A stretch of DNA of 64,000 bases. Source: Bacteroidota bacterium (lineage in GTDB: Bacteria > Bacteroidota > Ignavibacteria > UBA10030 > SZUA-254). Numbering within the stretch: the stretch's first letter is position 1; every line of letters begins with the position of its first letter. The stretch is from positions 248,001 through 312,000 of the forward strand of contig DATDFQ010000056.1 of assembly GCA_036522515.1 (NCBI GenBank), given 5' to 3'. Under the pieces are notes generated by a model that saw only the letters and a program-made list of their open reading frames with translations, was not told where the DNA came from and did no database searches. The position numbers and the translations under genes were made by a program. This document shows, in pieces, positions 25,829 through 33,885 of this stretch.

Positions 25829-26790
25829 TGGATTCCCAGCAACTCCGGTGGTCGAACCTGAAGGTCGGGATCGTCCTGATGATCGGCCTCATCATCTTCG
25901 TCTTCATCGTCAGCATCGTGGGCACGGAGCAGAACATTTTCACCTCCACCTACACGGTGAAACTCTTTGTGACGAACGTGCACGGGCTCGTGAACGGCGC
26001 GATGGTCACGCTGGGCGGCCTGAAGATCGGATATGTGACGGACCTCCAGTTTCAAACGAGGGACAGCGTGAACGGGGTGGAGGTGACAGCCACGCTCCTG
26101 TCGAAGTACCGGGCCTCCGTCACCTCCAGCACGATGGCGCAGATCAAGACCATCGGCCTTCTGGGCGACAAGTACATCGACCTCAGCATCGGGAACCGGA
26201 ACGAGCCGCCGGTCGCGGAAAATACGTTTATTCCGATCATCGAGTCGTTCGACATCGAAACCGCGGGCCCGCAGTTTAAGTCGGCCCTCGCCGATTTCAC
26301 CGAATTGATGGGAAGCGCCCGCAGGATCGCCGCGTCCGTTGAAAAAGGGGAGGGGTCTCTCGGAAAACTCGTGAAACGGAACGATGTCGCCCTGGGGATG
26401 GAGCGCTTTCTTGCCTCGCTCAACGGGGTGATGAGCGCCGTCGAGAAAAAGAGGGGCCTCCTCGGAGCGCTTGTGTACGACGATTCGCTCTCCCGCGGCG
26501 TCTCCGAGGTTTCCTCGAACCTGAGGTCGATCACCGGGCAGATCCGGAAGGGGCAGGGGACCATGGGAAAGCTGATCATGGAGGATGACCTCTACCGCCA
26601 CCTCTCGTCGTTCACCTCCCGGGCGGATACGCTGATGGCGAAAGCGGCCAGCGACTCGAGCAACGTCTCGAAGTTCATCGGCGACGGAAGATTCTATACC
26701 CAGATGAACTCTCTCATGAAGGATCTGAACCTGTTCCTGATCGACCTGAAGGAACACCCGGAACGTTACGTCCACTTTTCGGTCTTTTGA
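25828..26790 (+). CDS. MCE-domain (MlaD-like) lipid transport protein
   Basis: 320 residues. One N-terminal membrane anchor (NLKVGIVLMIGLIIFVFIVS), then an MCE domain (VHGLVNGAMVTLGGLKIGYV ... IKTIGLLGDKYIDLSIG, residues about 40-125) and a long helical C-terminal part (about 150-310) that may form the MlaD-type hexameric channel. Its ATG overlaps the MlaF stop by one base. Longer than E. coli MlaD (about 183 residues), like the mycobacterial and chloroplast forms. Confidence 0.92.
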   Translation: MDSQQLRWSNLKVGIVLMIGLIIFVFIVSIVGTEQNIFTSTYTVKLFVTNVHGLVNGAMVTLGGLKIGYVTDLQFQTRDSVNGVEVTATLLSKYRASVTSSTMAQIKTIGLLGDKYIDLSIGNRNEPPVAENTFIPIIESFDIETAGPQFKSALADFTELMGSARRIAASVEKGEGSLGKLVKRNDVALGMERFLASLNGVMSAVEKKRGLLGALVYDDSLSRGVSEVSSNLRSITGQIRKGQGTMGKLIMEDDLYRHLSSFTSRADTLMAKAASDSSNVSKFIGDGRFYTQMNSLMKDLNLFLIDLKEHPERYVHFSVF

Positions 26791-27800
26791 TGGGCTTGAA
26801 GCTGCCGCTGGCCAAAATCGGTTTCTTTCTCTTCGGTCTTGCAGGATTCGTCTACCTTGTCCTCCATTTCGGCGTCGATCAGATTGCCGCCAACATCAGG
26901 CAGGCGGGGTGGAGCCTCTGCTACGTCGTGCTGGTCTGGCTCGTCGTCTACCTCCTGAACGCCTCCGCATGGACGCTGACGCTCGGGGCGGGGGGGTGGA
27001 AGATCCCCTTCCTCCGGTTGTTTATCCTGACGGTCTCCGGATTTGCCATCAACTATGTCACCCCGTTTGTGGCCCTCGGCGGGGAGCCCTACAGGGTGAA
27101 AGCGCTTTCGCCGCTGCTCGGGACCCAGCAATCGATTTCTGCCGTCATTCTCTACCGGATGGTGCACCTTCTGGGCCACATGCTTGTCCTTCTGTCGGGC
27201 ATCGTCGTAGCCCTCGCCGTTCTTCCGCTGCCGGTCACGCTCGTCGCCTTGCTGGCATTCGCGGGTCTCCTGATCTGCTGTGTCATTGTCCTGACTGTTC
27301 TGGGGCACCGGTATGGCTTCTTCACCAGAGTGCAGTCGTGGCTCGCGAAGACGCCTCTTCTCCGGCGGCTCGCCGGGCTGTTGGGGAAGTACGAGTCCCA
27401 GTTGGTCGAAATGGACAGGCGGATCACCGCACCCTACCATCACGCGAGGCCGCGCCTCGTGCTCGCGGTCGCGCTCGAATCCCTCAGCCGGATCTGTATG
27501 GGAATCGAAGTCTATTTCATCGTCCGGGGCATCGGGATCGAGATCAGCCTCCCCGAGGCCCTCTTCCTCTATATCGTCTATTCGATCATCATCAATCTTC
27601 TCTTTTTTATTCCGTTGAACTTCGGGGCCCGGGAAGGGGGGCTCGCGCTCGGGATGGGAAGCCTCGCGCTGCCGCCTCTGCTGGGAGTCTACATGGGAGT
27701 CGTCATGCGCATTCGTGAATTCTTCTGGATCATGCTCGGTTTGCTGTTCATCCTTCTCTCGGGCCACCCCAAGAAGGCCTCGCCGGTGGCTCCCGTATGA
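26790..27800 (+). CDS. Flippase-like integral membrane protein (LPG synthase TM / UPF0104 family)
   Basis: 336 residues from the ATG in the TGATG overlap with the MCE gene. About eight membrane segments. The family motifs PFVALGGEPYRVKALSPLLG and, near the C-terminus, FGAREGGLALGMG are present. This is the membrane domain of lysyl-phosphatidylglycerol synthase/AglD-like proteins without the synthase domain, believed to translocate or glycosylate lipids. Here it links the Mla genes to the CDP-alcohol transferase genes. Confidence 0.85.
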   Translation: MGLKLPLAKIGFFLFGLAGFVYLVLHFGVDQIAANIRQAGWSLCYVVLVWLVVYLLNASAWTLTLGAGGWKIPFLRLFILTVSGFAINYVTPFVALGGEPYRVKALSPLLGTQQSISAVILYRMVHLLGHMLVLLSGIVVALAVLPLPVTLVALLAFAGLLICCVIVLTVLGHRYGFFTRVQSWLAKTPLLRRLAGLLGKYESQLVEMDRRITAPYHHARPRLVLAVALESLSRICMGIEVYFIVRGIGIEISLPEALFLYIVYSIIINLLFFIPLNFGAREGGLALGMGSLALPPLLGVYMGVVMRIREFFWIMLGLLFILLSGHPKKASPVAPV

Positions 27801-28264
27801 CGATTCTCCCGCATCTCCTCCTCACGACCGTGGGGGTCCAGGTTCTGGGGCTCGAAGGCAAAGACGTCGCGCTCGCGTACACCTTCGGGTACGGTATCGA
27901 TCTGGTCGATCATCCGATTAAATTGAAGCTCTATCTCAGGAAGAACGGGAAGAAGAACGAATCGAATTATCACTGGCGGACCCCCCTGCAGGAGCCGGTC
28001 GCGCTCCTCTGGATCGTCCCGCTCGGTTTGTATCTGGGGACGTGGGTGCCGGCGCTCTTTTTCGCATCTCATTTTTTTCTGGACTACCTGGTCGGGTATG
28101 AAAAACGGCCGTTCTATCCGTTCAGCACTTATTCGACGGAGGGACTGCTCGGCAGATATTCCGACGGAGCGAAGGAGATCTGGACCTGCGCGATCTGCGC
28201 TGCGGTGAGTATCGCGCTCGGGTACCAGCAGATTTTGCATTTTGCATCCAACTTGTTTTCCTGA
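27797..28264 (+). CDS. Small multi-spanning membrane protein, possible YdjM/DUF457-like hydrolase
   Basis: 155 residues, ATGA overlap with the preceding gene. Hydrophobic segments at about 1-18, 70-95 and 130-150; conserved-looking polar residues at GIDLVDHPIKLK, SHFFLDYLV and KRPFYPFS. The His/Asp pattern recalls membrane-bound metal-dependent hydrolases of the YdjM type, but the similarity is weak. Overlaps on both sides put it firmly in the lipid operon. Confidence 0.7.
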   Translation: MTILPHLLLTTVGVQVLGLEGKDVALAYTFGYGIDLVDHPIKLKLYLRKNGKKNESNYHWRTPLQEPVALLWIVPLGLYLGTWVPALFFASHFFLDYLVGYEKRPFYPFSTYSTEGLLGRYSDGAKEIWTCAICAAVSIALGYQQILHFASNLFS

Positions 28265-28272
28265 GCGGGCCG

Positions 28273-28914
28273 ATGGGCAGAGAATCAGACGGTTTCCTTA
28301 AAATCCCGATTGTCTTCGCGCACGAGAAACTCGGCCTGAGTCCGAACGGAATCTCGACGATCGGCTTCGTGGCCGGGATCGCCGCGGCGGGGCTCGTGGC
28401 GGCCGGACTCCTCTTGCCCGGGTTGATCGTGATGGCGGTTTCCCAGATTATTGACGGATTGGACGGGGGGGTGGCCCGCCTTTACAACCTCCAGTCGCCC
28501 ACAGGCCGGACGCTCGAAACCGTCTACGACCGGTTGAACGAGCTGGCGATCCTGCTCGCCCTCGCCTACACGGGGTATGTCACCTATACGATGGTGGGAC
28601 TTGCTTTCATCGCGATCCTCCTCGTCACAATGCTGGAGCCGCTCTCCGGATTCGATCCCGGATTCAAGCGCTTCGTCATTTATTTCGGCTATGCGGCGAC
28701 GCTGCTTTTTCATCTCCGCGGGTTTCAGATTGCGCTGGAAGTCATCTTCTTCGCAAACCTCGCGGGGTTTGCCGTGGGAACGATTCTGGTCGACTACCGC
28801 CTCCAGGAGGAAATCGACAGGCAGTCGATGCTCCGGCGCGTACGGGAGGTCGAAGCCGGCATCGCTCAACCCCCCGACGATCCGCCTTCGTTCCTGTCGA
28901 GGCTGTTCTCATGA
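28273..28914 (+). CDS. CDP-alcohol phosphatidyltransferase family protein, variant motif
   Basis: 213 residues, six membrane segments. The family motif DxxDGxxAR(x8)Gx3Dx3D is present at about residues 60-85 as DGLDGGVAR ... GRTLETVYD: the third acidic residue is Glu rather than Asp, while the final Asp is kept. Such enzymes join a CDP-activated alcohol or diacylglycerol to a second alcohol or alcohol phosphate, releasing CMP. The next gene, the ATP-grasp enzyme, overlaps it by 4 bases. The substrate pair is unknown. Confidence 0.88.
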   Translation: MGRESDGFLKIPIVFAHEKLGLSPNGISTIGFVAGIAAAGLVAAGLLLPGLIVMAVSQIIDGLDGGVARLYNLQSPTGRTLETVYDRLNELAILLALAYTGYVTYTMVGLAFIAILLVTMLEPLSGFDPGFKRFVIYFGYAATLLFHLRGFQIALEVIFFANLAGFAVGTILVDYRLQEEIDRQSMLRRVREVEAGIAQPPDDPPSFLSRLFS

Positions 28915-29738
28915 AACTTCGCCTCGCAGGCATTCGAAGGAAAACGGAGTTTTCGCCCAACCATGTGGTGAACGACCTCCTCATCATCAACCAGACGGCC
29001 GATGCCCTGAAGGAGATCGGCGCCGAGGTTGCGATGTACGATGAAGGGGTCATTACGCCGGAAACGCTGAAGGAAGACCTGATTTTTTCAATGGCGCAGG
29101 GCCCGATCGGGTCGCAGACCCTTCTCAAGATAGCAAAGCGGGGCGCCCTGATCATCAACTCGCCCGAAAGCGTCATGAATTGTTACCGCATCAGCATGAT
29201 CCGGATTCTGCCGGCTGCCGGGATCCCCTTCCCGAAAAGCGTCGTCGTATCGACGGACTCCGACCTGAATCCACGGCAGGCCGGGTTTACCACCTCCCGG
29301 GTGTGGGTCAAGCGGGGCGATGTGCATGCCGTCCATAAGGAGGACGTTTCCCTGGCAAACACCGACGAGGAGGAGCTGACCCTCCTGAAGGAGTTTCACC
29401 AGCGCGACATCAGGGAAGCGGTGTTGCAGGAACACCTCGACGGCGACACGGTCAAGTTCTACGGCGTCAACGAGAGCGACCTGTTTCACTGGTACTACCT
29501 GAACGGCGTCTACCACACGAAGTTCGACGCGGGGCGTTTGCGCGAACTGGCCTCCGCTTCCGCCGTCGCGCTCGGGCTCTCGGTCTACGGCGGCGACGCG
29601 ATCATCGGAAGAGACGGCGGCGTCACGGTGATCGATATCAACGACTGGCCGAGCTTTGCTCCCATCCGGGAGGAGGCGAGCCGGCACATCGCGCAATTGA
29701 TTTATCGAAAGGCGACCGAATTCAAGAAGTCGTCCTGA
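28911..29738 (+). CDS. ATP-grasp enzyme of the RimK/ITPK-like group
   Basis: 275 residues, ATGA overlap with the CDP-alcohol transferase. ATP-grasp features: RVWVKRGDVHAVHKEDV (ATP-binding Lys, about 129), LQEHLDGDTVKFYGVN (about 185-200) and the metal-binding segment VIDINDWPSFAPIREEA near the C-terminus. The spacing recalls both RimK-like ligases and inositol-phosphate kinases of the ITPK type. With an inositol-phosphate synthase in the same gene run, a cyclitol phosphate kinase or an amide-forming ligase acting on a lipid head group are both possible. The sequence does not decide. Confidence 0.75.
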   Translation: MKLRLAGIRRKTEFSPNHVVNDLLIINQTADALKEIGAEVAMYDEGVITPETLKEDLIFSMAQGPIGSQTLLKIAKRGALIINSPESVMNCYRISMIRILPAAGIPFPKSVVVSTDSDLNPRQAGFTTSRVWVKRGDVHAVHKEDVSLANTDEEELTLLKEFHQRDIREAVLQEHLDGDTVKFYGVNESDLFHWYYLNGVYHTKFDAGRLRELASASAVALGLSVYGGDAIIGRDGGVTVIDINDWPSFAPIREEASRHIAQLIYRKATEFKKSS

Positions 29739-29746
29739 CAACCATT

Positions 29747-29824
29747 TGTCATCCTGAGGAAGCGTAGCGACCGAAGGATCCCGGTCCACGAAGAGAGAGA
29801 TCCTTCGCTGCGCTCAGGATGACA
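29747..29824. repeat. Long palindromic repeat, family A, copy 3
   Basis: Element in the opposite orientation to the others (TGTCATCCTGAGGAAGCG ... CGCTCAGGATGACA), 8 bases after the ATP-grasp stop. Confidence 0.8.
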
Positions 29825-29834
29825 ATCAAATTTC

Positions 29835-29858
29835 GGTAGCCGCAAGCTTTAGCTTGCG
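29835..29858. repeat. Family C palindrome with T-run, possible terminator
   Basis: GGTAGCCGCAAGCTTTAGCT and closing TGCG: CGCAAGC/GCTTGCG around TTTA, followed by TGTTTTT. It may end the 23496-29738 transcript. Confidence 0.55.
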
Positions 29859-29872
29859 TGTTTTTAAAAGGA

Positions 29873-29902
29873 TTGAAACATAACTGAGGTTACGGACACA
29901 AT
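29873..29902 (+). promoter_or_regulatory. Possible promoter of the aminotransferase operon
   Basis: TTGAAA, 18 bases, CACAAT; start near 29909, about 10 nt before the ATG at 29919. Weaker than the other candidates. Confidence 0.3.
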
Positions 29903-29918
29903 ATGAGAGAATTCAACC

Positions 29919-31277
29919 ATGACAACCACTGAAACACTGCCAAAGAAGGCATCGGTGAAAACCGCGATCCCCGGGCCCAAATCGAAGGAGATTTTCGATT
30001 TCGAACAGAAATATATTTCCCCCGGCATTCAGACCATTGCGACCCTCTCCCAGCTCGCGATGGAGAAGGGGGAGGGTTGCGTGATCCAGGACGTGGACGG
30101 CAACCGGTACATCGATTTCTTTGCCGGTGTCGCGGTGGCGAGCCTGGGCTACAATCATCCCAAGTACGTAAAGGCTCTCCAGGAGCAGGTCGCCAAAATT
30201 CATGTTGGAAGTTTCGCGACGAAAGTCAGGGCTGACCTCTCCAAACTCCTTTCCGATCATGCGGTGGGCGACCTGCGCCGGACGCAATACTACAGCGGCG
30301 GTTCCGAAGCGGTGGAGGCGGCCCTGCGGCTTGCGAAGTCGTACACGAAAAAGAGCGAGGTGATCGGATTCTGGGGGGGGTTCCACGGAAAAACGCTCGG
30401 AGTCGTCGGCCTGATCGGGGACGATTTCAAGCAGCATCTCGGCCCGCTCCCCTTCGGGATCTATAATACGCCCTATGCCGATTGCCGCCGGTGCCCGTTG
30501 AACCACACGTTCCCGGAGTGCGAATGGGCCTGCGTGGATTTCATCAAGCTCAAAATGAAGGCGGAGACGACCAACAACGTCGCTGCGATCATCGTCGAGC
30601 CGATCCAGGGAACGAACGGGAATGTGGTGCCTCCCGCAGGGTTTCTGAACCAGCTCCGGCGGCTCTGCGACGAGATCGGCGCCCTTCTGATCGTCGACGA
30701 GATGATCACCGGTTTCGGCCGGACAGGCCGGTTGTTCGCCTGCCAGCATGACGAGGTCGTCCCCGACATCATCACGATCGGCAAGAGCTTCGGCGGAGGG
30801 TATCCGATGACCGGGCTCATGTCCCGCGAGGAGGTGATCTTCTCGAAGCCGTTCGCGAATCCGAGCGGCAGTTCGTCGAGCTACGGAGGAAATCCCCTCG
30901 CCTCGGCCGCGGCCTATGTCACCGTCAAGACGATTCTGGACGAGGGGCTCGTGGAGAATTCCGAAAAGGTGGGCCGCTTCATGCTCGAGCGGCTGATGAC
31001 GTTCAAGGAAAAATTTCCCTTCGTGGGGGACGTCAGGGGCCGCGGGCTTCTCATCGGCGTCGAGCTGGTGAAGAACAGGAAGACGAAGGAGAAACTCGAC
31101 AAGGAAACGTGCCGGACCATCTTTAAAGAGTGCCTGAAACGCGGGCTCATCGTCATGGGGTACAATCCCGATATCCGGATCAACCCCCCGCTTGTCATCG
31201 ATGAAGCCACCGCGGAAGAGGGAATCGATATCATGGAAGAGGTCTTTACGCATGTCGCGGATCGAAGCAACTTATAA
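29919..31277 (+). CDS. Class III (omega/acetylornithine-type) PLP aminotransferase
   Basis: 452 residues. Fold-type I class III features: YYSGGSEAVEAALRLAKSYT for cofactor phosphate, IIVEPIQG, LLIVDEMITGFGRTG (Asp to pyridine N) and the Schiff-base Lys in TIGKSFGGGYPMTG (about 288). Residues about 188-205 hold a four-Cys insertion, CRRCPLNHTFPECEWAC, seen in some archaeal and Bacteroidota members and possibly metal-binding. The family moves amino groups between omega-amines, ornithine derivatives or keto-sugars/cyclitols and a keto acid. Beside a Gfo/Idh/MocA dehydrogenase and inositol-phosphate synthase, an inosose aminotransferase is an attractive but unproven reading. Confidence 0.9.
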   Translation: MTTTETLPKKASVKTAIPGPKSKEIFDFEQKYISPGIQTIATLSQLAMEKGEGCVIQDVDGNRYIDFFAGVAVASLGYNHPKYVKALQEQVAKIHVGSFATKVRADLSKLLSDHAVGDLRRTQYYSGGSEAVEAALRLAKSYTKKSEVIGFWGGFHGKTLGVVGLIGDDFKQHLGPLPFGIYNTPYADCRRCPLNHTFPECEWACVDFIKLKMKAETTNNVAAIIVEPIQGTNGNVVPPAGFLNQLRRLCDEIGALLIVDEMITGFGRTGRLFACQHDEVVPDIITIGKSFGGGYPMTGLMSREEVIFSKPFANPSGSSSSYGGNPLASAAAYVTVKTILDEGLVENSEKVGRFMLERLMTFKEKFPFVGDVRGRGLLIGVELVKNRKTKEKLDKETCRTIFKECLKRGLIVMGYNPDIRINPPLVIDEATAEEGIDIMEEVFTHVADRSNL

Positions 31278-32169
31278 AGCGCGCGACGTCGAAGAGACGA
31301 TCGACATCTATTTTTACCGGCCCATAGGGTATCTGCTCGCCCTGGGGTGCCGGGCGTTGCGGATCAGCCCGAACGTCGTCACGATCGTCAGCATTTTCAT
31401 CGGCGTTGCCGGGGGTCATCTCCTCTACTACCGCGACGCTGTCCTGAATGTCTGGGGGATGATCCTCTGGGTCCTCGCGGACACACTCGACAGCGTGGAC
31501 GGGCAGCTTGCCCGCATGACAGACCACAAATCGCGGTTCGGCAGGATTCTGGATGGCCTCGGGGGAAATATCATATTTATGAGCATCTATGGACATCTGT
31601 TCGCACGGCTCGTCGTCACGACCGATGTCTGGTGGCCGCTCCTCGTTCTTTTCGTGATTGTCAGCGCGATGAGCCATTCGGTGCAAAGCGCCCTCGCGGA
31701 TTATTACCGGAATGCCTACATCAAATTCGTGATCGATCCCGCCAAATCGGAGCTTGACGATTCGGTTGAGGTCCGGAAGGAATTGGAGAGCCTCTCCTTC
31801 CGGAAGAACCCTGTCAGGAAATTCATGATGCGCGTCTACCTGAACTATACGGTGGAGCAGGAGGCGTTCTCGAAGAATTTCCAGAAACTCCGCCGCCGTG
31901 TGGATCAGGAGTACGGCAGGGAGATCCCGGGATGGTTCGCCGACCGCTACCGCGCGCTCAATAAGCCGTTGATGAAGTACTATGCGATCCTGACCACGAA
32001 CATCCGCATGATCATCATGGCCGTCTGCGTTGTTCTCGACCGCGTTCCGCTCTTTTTCGCCATCGAGATCGTCGGCATCAACCTCGTCATGATCGCGGTG
32101 ACGATGTACCAGGAACGGCTCAGCGCCCGCCTCCTCGGGGAAATCGATCAACACGGCCACTCCTCCTGA
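31252..32169 (+). CDS. CDP-alcohol phosphatidyltransferase homologue lacking the last catalytic Asp
   Basis: 305 residues from the ATG at 31252, overlapping the aminotransferase end by 26 bases; a longer frame to 31192 lies wholly in that gene. The motif at about residues 80-105 reads DSVDGQLAR ... GRILDGLGG: the first three acidic residues are intact, but the fourth position, normally the general-base Asp, is Gly. An amphipathic stretch without membrane helices (about 150-245) separates the two membrane parts. Its N-terminus (YFYRPIGYLLALG ... SPNVVTIVS) resembles the proteins at 59492 and 60373, so the three are paralogues. Confidence 0.85.
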   Translation: MSRIEATYKARDVEETIDIYFYRPIGYLLALGCRALRISPNVVTIVSIFIGVAGGHLLYYRDAVLNVWGMILWVLADTLDSVDGQLARMTDHKSRFGRILDGLGGNIIFMSIYGHLFARLVVTTDVWWPLLVLFVIVSAMSHSVQSALADYYRNAYIKFVIDPAKSELDDSVEVRKELESLSFRKNPVRKFMMRVYLNYTVEQEAFSKNFQKLRRRVDQEYGREIPGWFADRYRALNKPLMKYYAILTTNIRMIIMAVCVVLDRVPLFFAIEIVGINLVMIAVTMYQERLSARLLGEIDQHGHSS

Positions 32170-33185
32170 TGCTCGAAGGGGCGATTATCGGTTTTGGAAA
32201 TATCGTCGTGCGGGGCCACATCCCGGCGTATCTCTCGGACGAAGGCCTCCGCAGCCGGGTGCGGATCAGGGCGGTGCTGGACGTATCGGAGCAATCGCGT
32301 CCGGCCGCGAGGGAGCTCCTTCCCGATGCGGCGTTCTATACGGACGCCGGGTCGTTGCTGGAAAACGAGAAACTCGATTTTGTGGACATCTGCACGCCTC
32401 CGTCGACGCATGCGGGTTTCCTGAAAGAGTTTGCCGCAAGAGGGATCCACATCCTCTGCGAAAAACCGCTCGCCGAGAGTTATGCGGCAGCCCTGGAAGC
32501 GTCGCGGCACATCCGCGAACAGAAGGTGGTGTTCGTGCCCTGCCACCAGTATAAGTATTCGCCTCTCTGGAGATCGATTCATCAGATCATCTCGTCGGGA
32601 GGGATCGGCAGCGTGGTGCTTGCCCAGTGCAATGTGTTCCGCATGCAGGCCGATACCGGCACCGCCGGCTGGAATCCGCGCTGGCGGACGGACAAAGCGC
32701 ACGGAGGAGGGGGAATCCTCGTGGATACCGGCGCCCACTACTTCTATCTTGCCCAGTACCTGTTCGGAGTTCCGGACTCGGTTTCGGCGGTGCTCAGGAC
32801 CCTCAAACACAGGGAATACGGCGTGGAAGACACCGCCCTCGTCACGCTGGAGTACGGCGGGATGATCATGCAATTGAATCTCACCTGGGCCGCCGCCCTG
32901 CGCGCGAACAGCGTGACGGTCGTCGGAACCACCGGGAGTTTGACCTACGACGGTTCAAGGCTGGTGCACGTCGACCAGGCCGGATCCCGCGAGATCCCAA
33001 TGCCGGACGTGTCGGACAAGAACCAGTATGTCGGCTGGTACGCCTCGCTGCTGAAGGAGTTCCTCGACAGGGTGGAACAGGGAAACCGTTCGGAGGACCT
33101 CCTGGATGAGGCCGTGACCGTCATGCAGCTCTTGGATCTGAGCGCGGGCGCCTCCCTGAAGGGGTGCGCGGTGAAGATCGCATGA
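32169..33185 (+). CDS. Gfo/Idh/MocA-family NAD(P)-dependent oxidoreductase
   Basis: 338 residues. Rossmann start GAIIGFGNIVVRGHIPAY, the family signature ILCEKPLAES (catalytic-region Lys, about residue 98) and GGILVDTGAHYFYLAQYLFG (His about 180). Members oxidise or reduce sugars and cyclitols, including inositol 2-dehydrogenases. One-base overlap with the transferase before it and 4-base overlap with the HAD gene after it. A polyol or cyclitol dehydrogenase role in the head-group pathway is inferred from the neighbours. Confidence 0.9.
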   Translation: MLEGAIIGFGNIVVRGHIPAYLSDEGLRSRVRIRAVLDVSEQSRPAARELLPDAAFYTDAGSLLENEKLDFVDICTPPSTHAGFLKEFAARGIHILCEKPLAESYAAALEASRHIREQKVVFVPCHQYKYSPLWRSIHQIISSGGIGSVVLAQCNVFRMQADTGTAGWNPRWRTDKAHGGGGILVDTGAHYFYLAQYLFGVPDSVSAVLRTLKHREYGVEDTALVTLEYGGMIMQLNLTWAAALRANSVTVVGTTGSLTYDGSRLVHVDQAGSREIPMPDVSDKNQYVGWYASLLKEFLDRVEQGNRSEDLLDEAVTVMQLLDLSAGASLKGCAVKIA

Positions 33186-33865
33186 GGGCCGTCCTCTTTG
33201 ATTTCGGCGGGACGCTCGACACCGGCGGAGTTCATTGGAGTGAGGTGTACCGGGAATTATACAGGCGCTTTGGAGCCGGAGTCACGGACGGGGATGTGGA
33301 CCGCGCGTTTCTCTGGTCGGAGCAGCAGCTCCTGCTCGACGCCGGGATCCCGGCTGCCACGTTCCGGCAGACGCTCGGGAAGCAACTCTCCCTCCAATTC
33401 GCTTTTCTGCATCTTGAAGGCAAGGACGGCCTTCGCGAGACGATGCTCGATCAATGTTACCGCGATGTGCTTGCCGTCGCCGCGAAGTCGGCCGGCGTGC
33501 TCGCGGCGGCGCGTCCCGGGTTCAAGCTCGGGGTCGTTTCCAATTTTTACGGGAATCTCCCGATCGTCTGTAACGAGCTTGGCCTCGGGGCCTTTCTCGA
33601 CGTCATGGTCGATTCGGCACTGGTGGGTCTCAGGAAGCCCGACCCGGAGATATTCCGGTTTGCCGCCGCCCGGCTTTCCGTGGCGCCCGAAGAGACATAC
33701 GTGGTGGGCGATTCGTACGAGCGGGATATCGCTCCGGCGAAACTCATCGGGTGCCGGACAATCTGGTTGAGGGGCCCAAGCTGGACGACCCCTTCCTCCA
33801 CCGCGTCCGCCGACTGGACGATCAGGAATCTCGAAGAGGTCACAACGATTCTATCATCTCACTGA
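33182..33865 (+). CDS. HAD-superfamily phosphatase
   Basis: 227 residues, ATGA overlap with the oxidoreductase. HAD motifs: I LFDFGGTLD (nucleophile Asp; the second acid is Gly, as in many YjjG-type members), II VVSNFYGN, III RKPDPEIF (Lys), IV VVGDSYERDI. An alpha-helical C1 cap lies between motifs I and II. In pathways that pass through a phosphoinositol phosphate an obligatory phosphatase removes the extra phosphate; this gene, 20 bases before the inositol-phosphate synthase, is the candidate. Confidence 0.88.
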   Translation: MRAVLFDFGGTLDTGGVHWSEVYRELYRRFGAGVTDGDVDRAFLWSEQQLLLDAGIPAATFRQTLGKQLSLQFAFLHLEGKDGLRETMLDQCYRDVLAVAAKSAGVLAAARPGFKLGVVSNFYGNLPIVCNELGLGAFLDVMVDSALVGLRKPDPEIFRFAAARLSVAPEETYVVGDSYERDIAPAKLIGCRTIWLRGPSWTTPSSTASADWTIRNLEEVTTILSSH

Positions 33866-33885
33866 AAATGCGAAAGGAAACCTGA

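Noticed and set aside
29913-31253. 446-codon leftward frame opposite the aminotransferase
   Set aside because: Mirror of a conserved PLP enzyme; no motif of its own.
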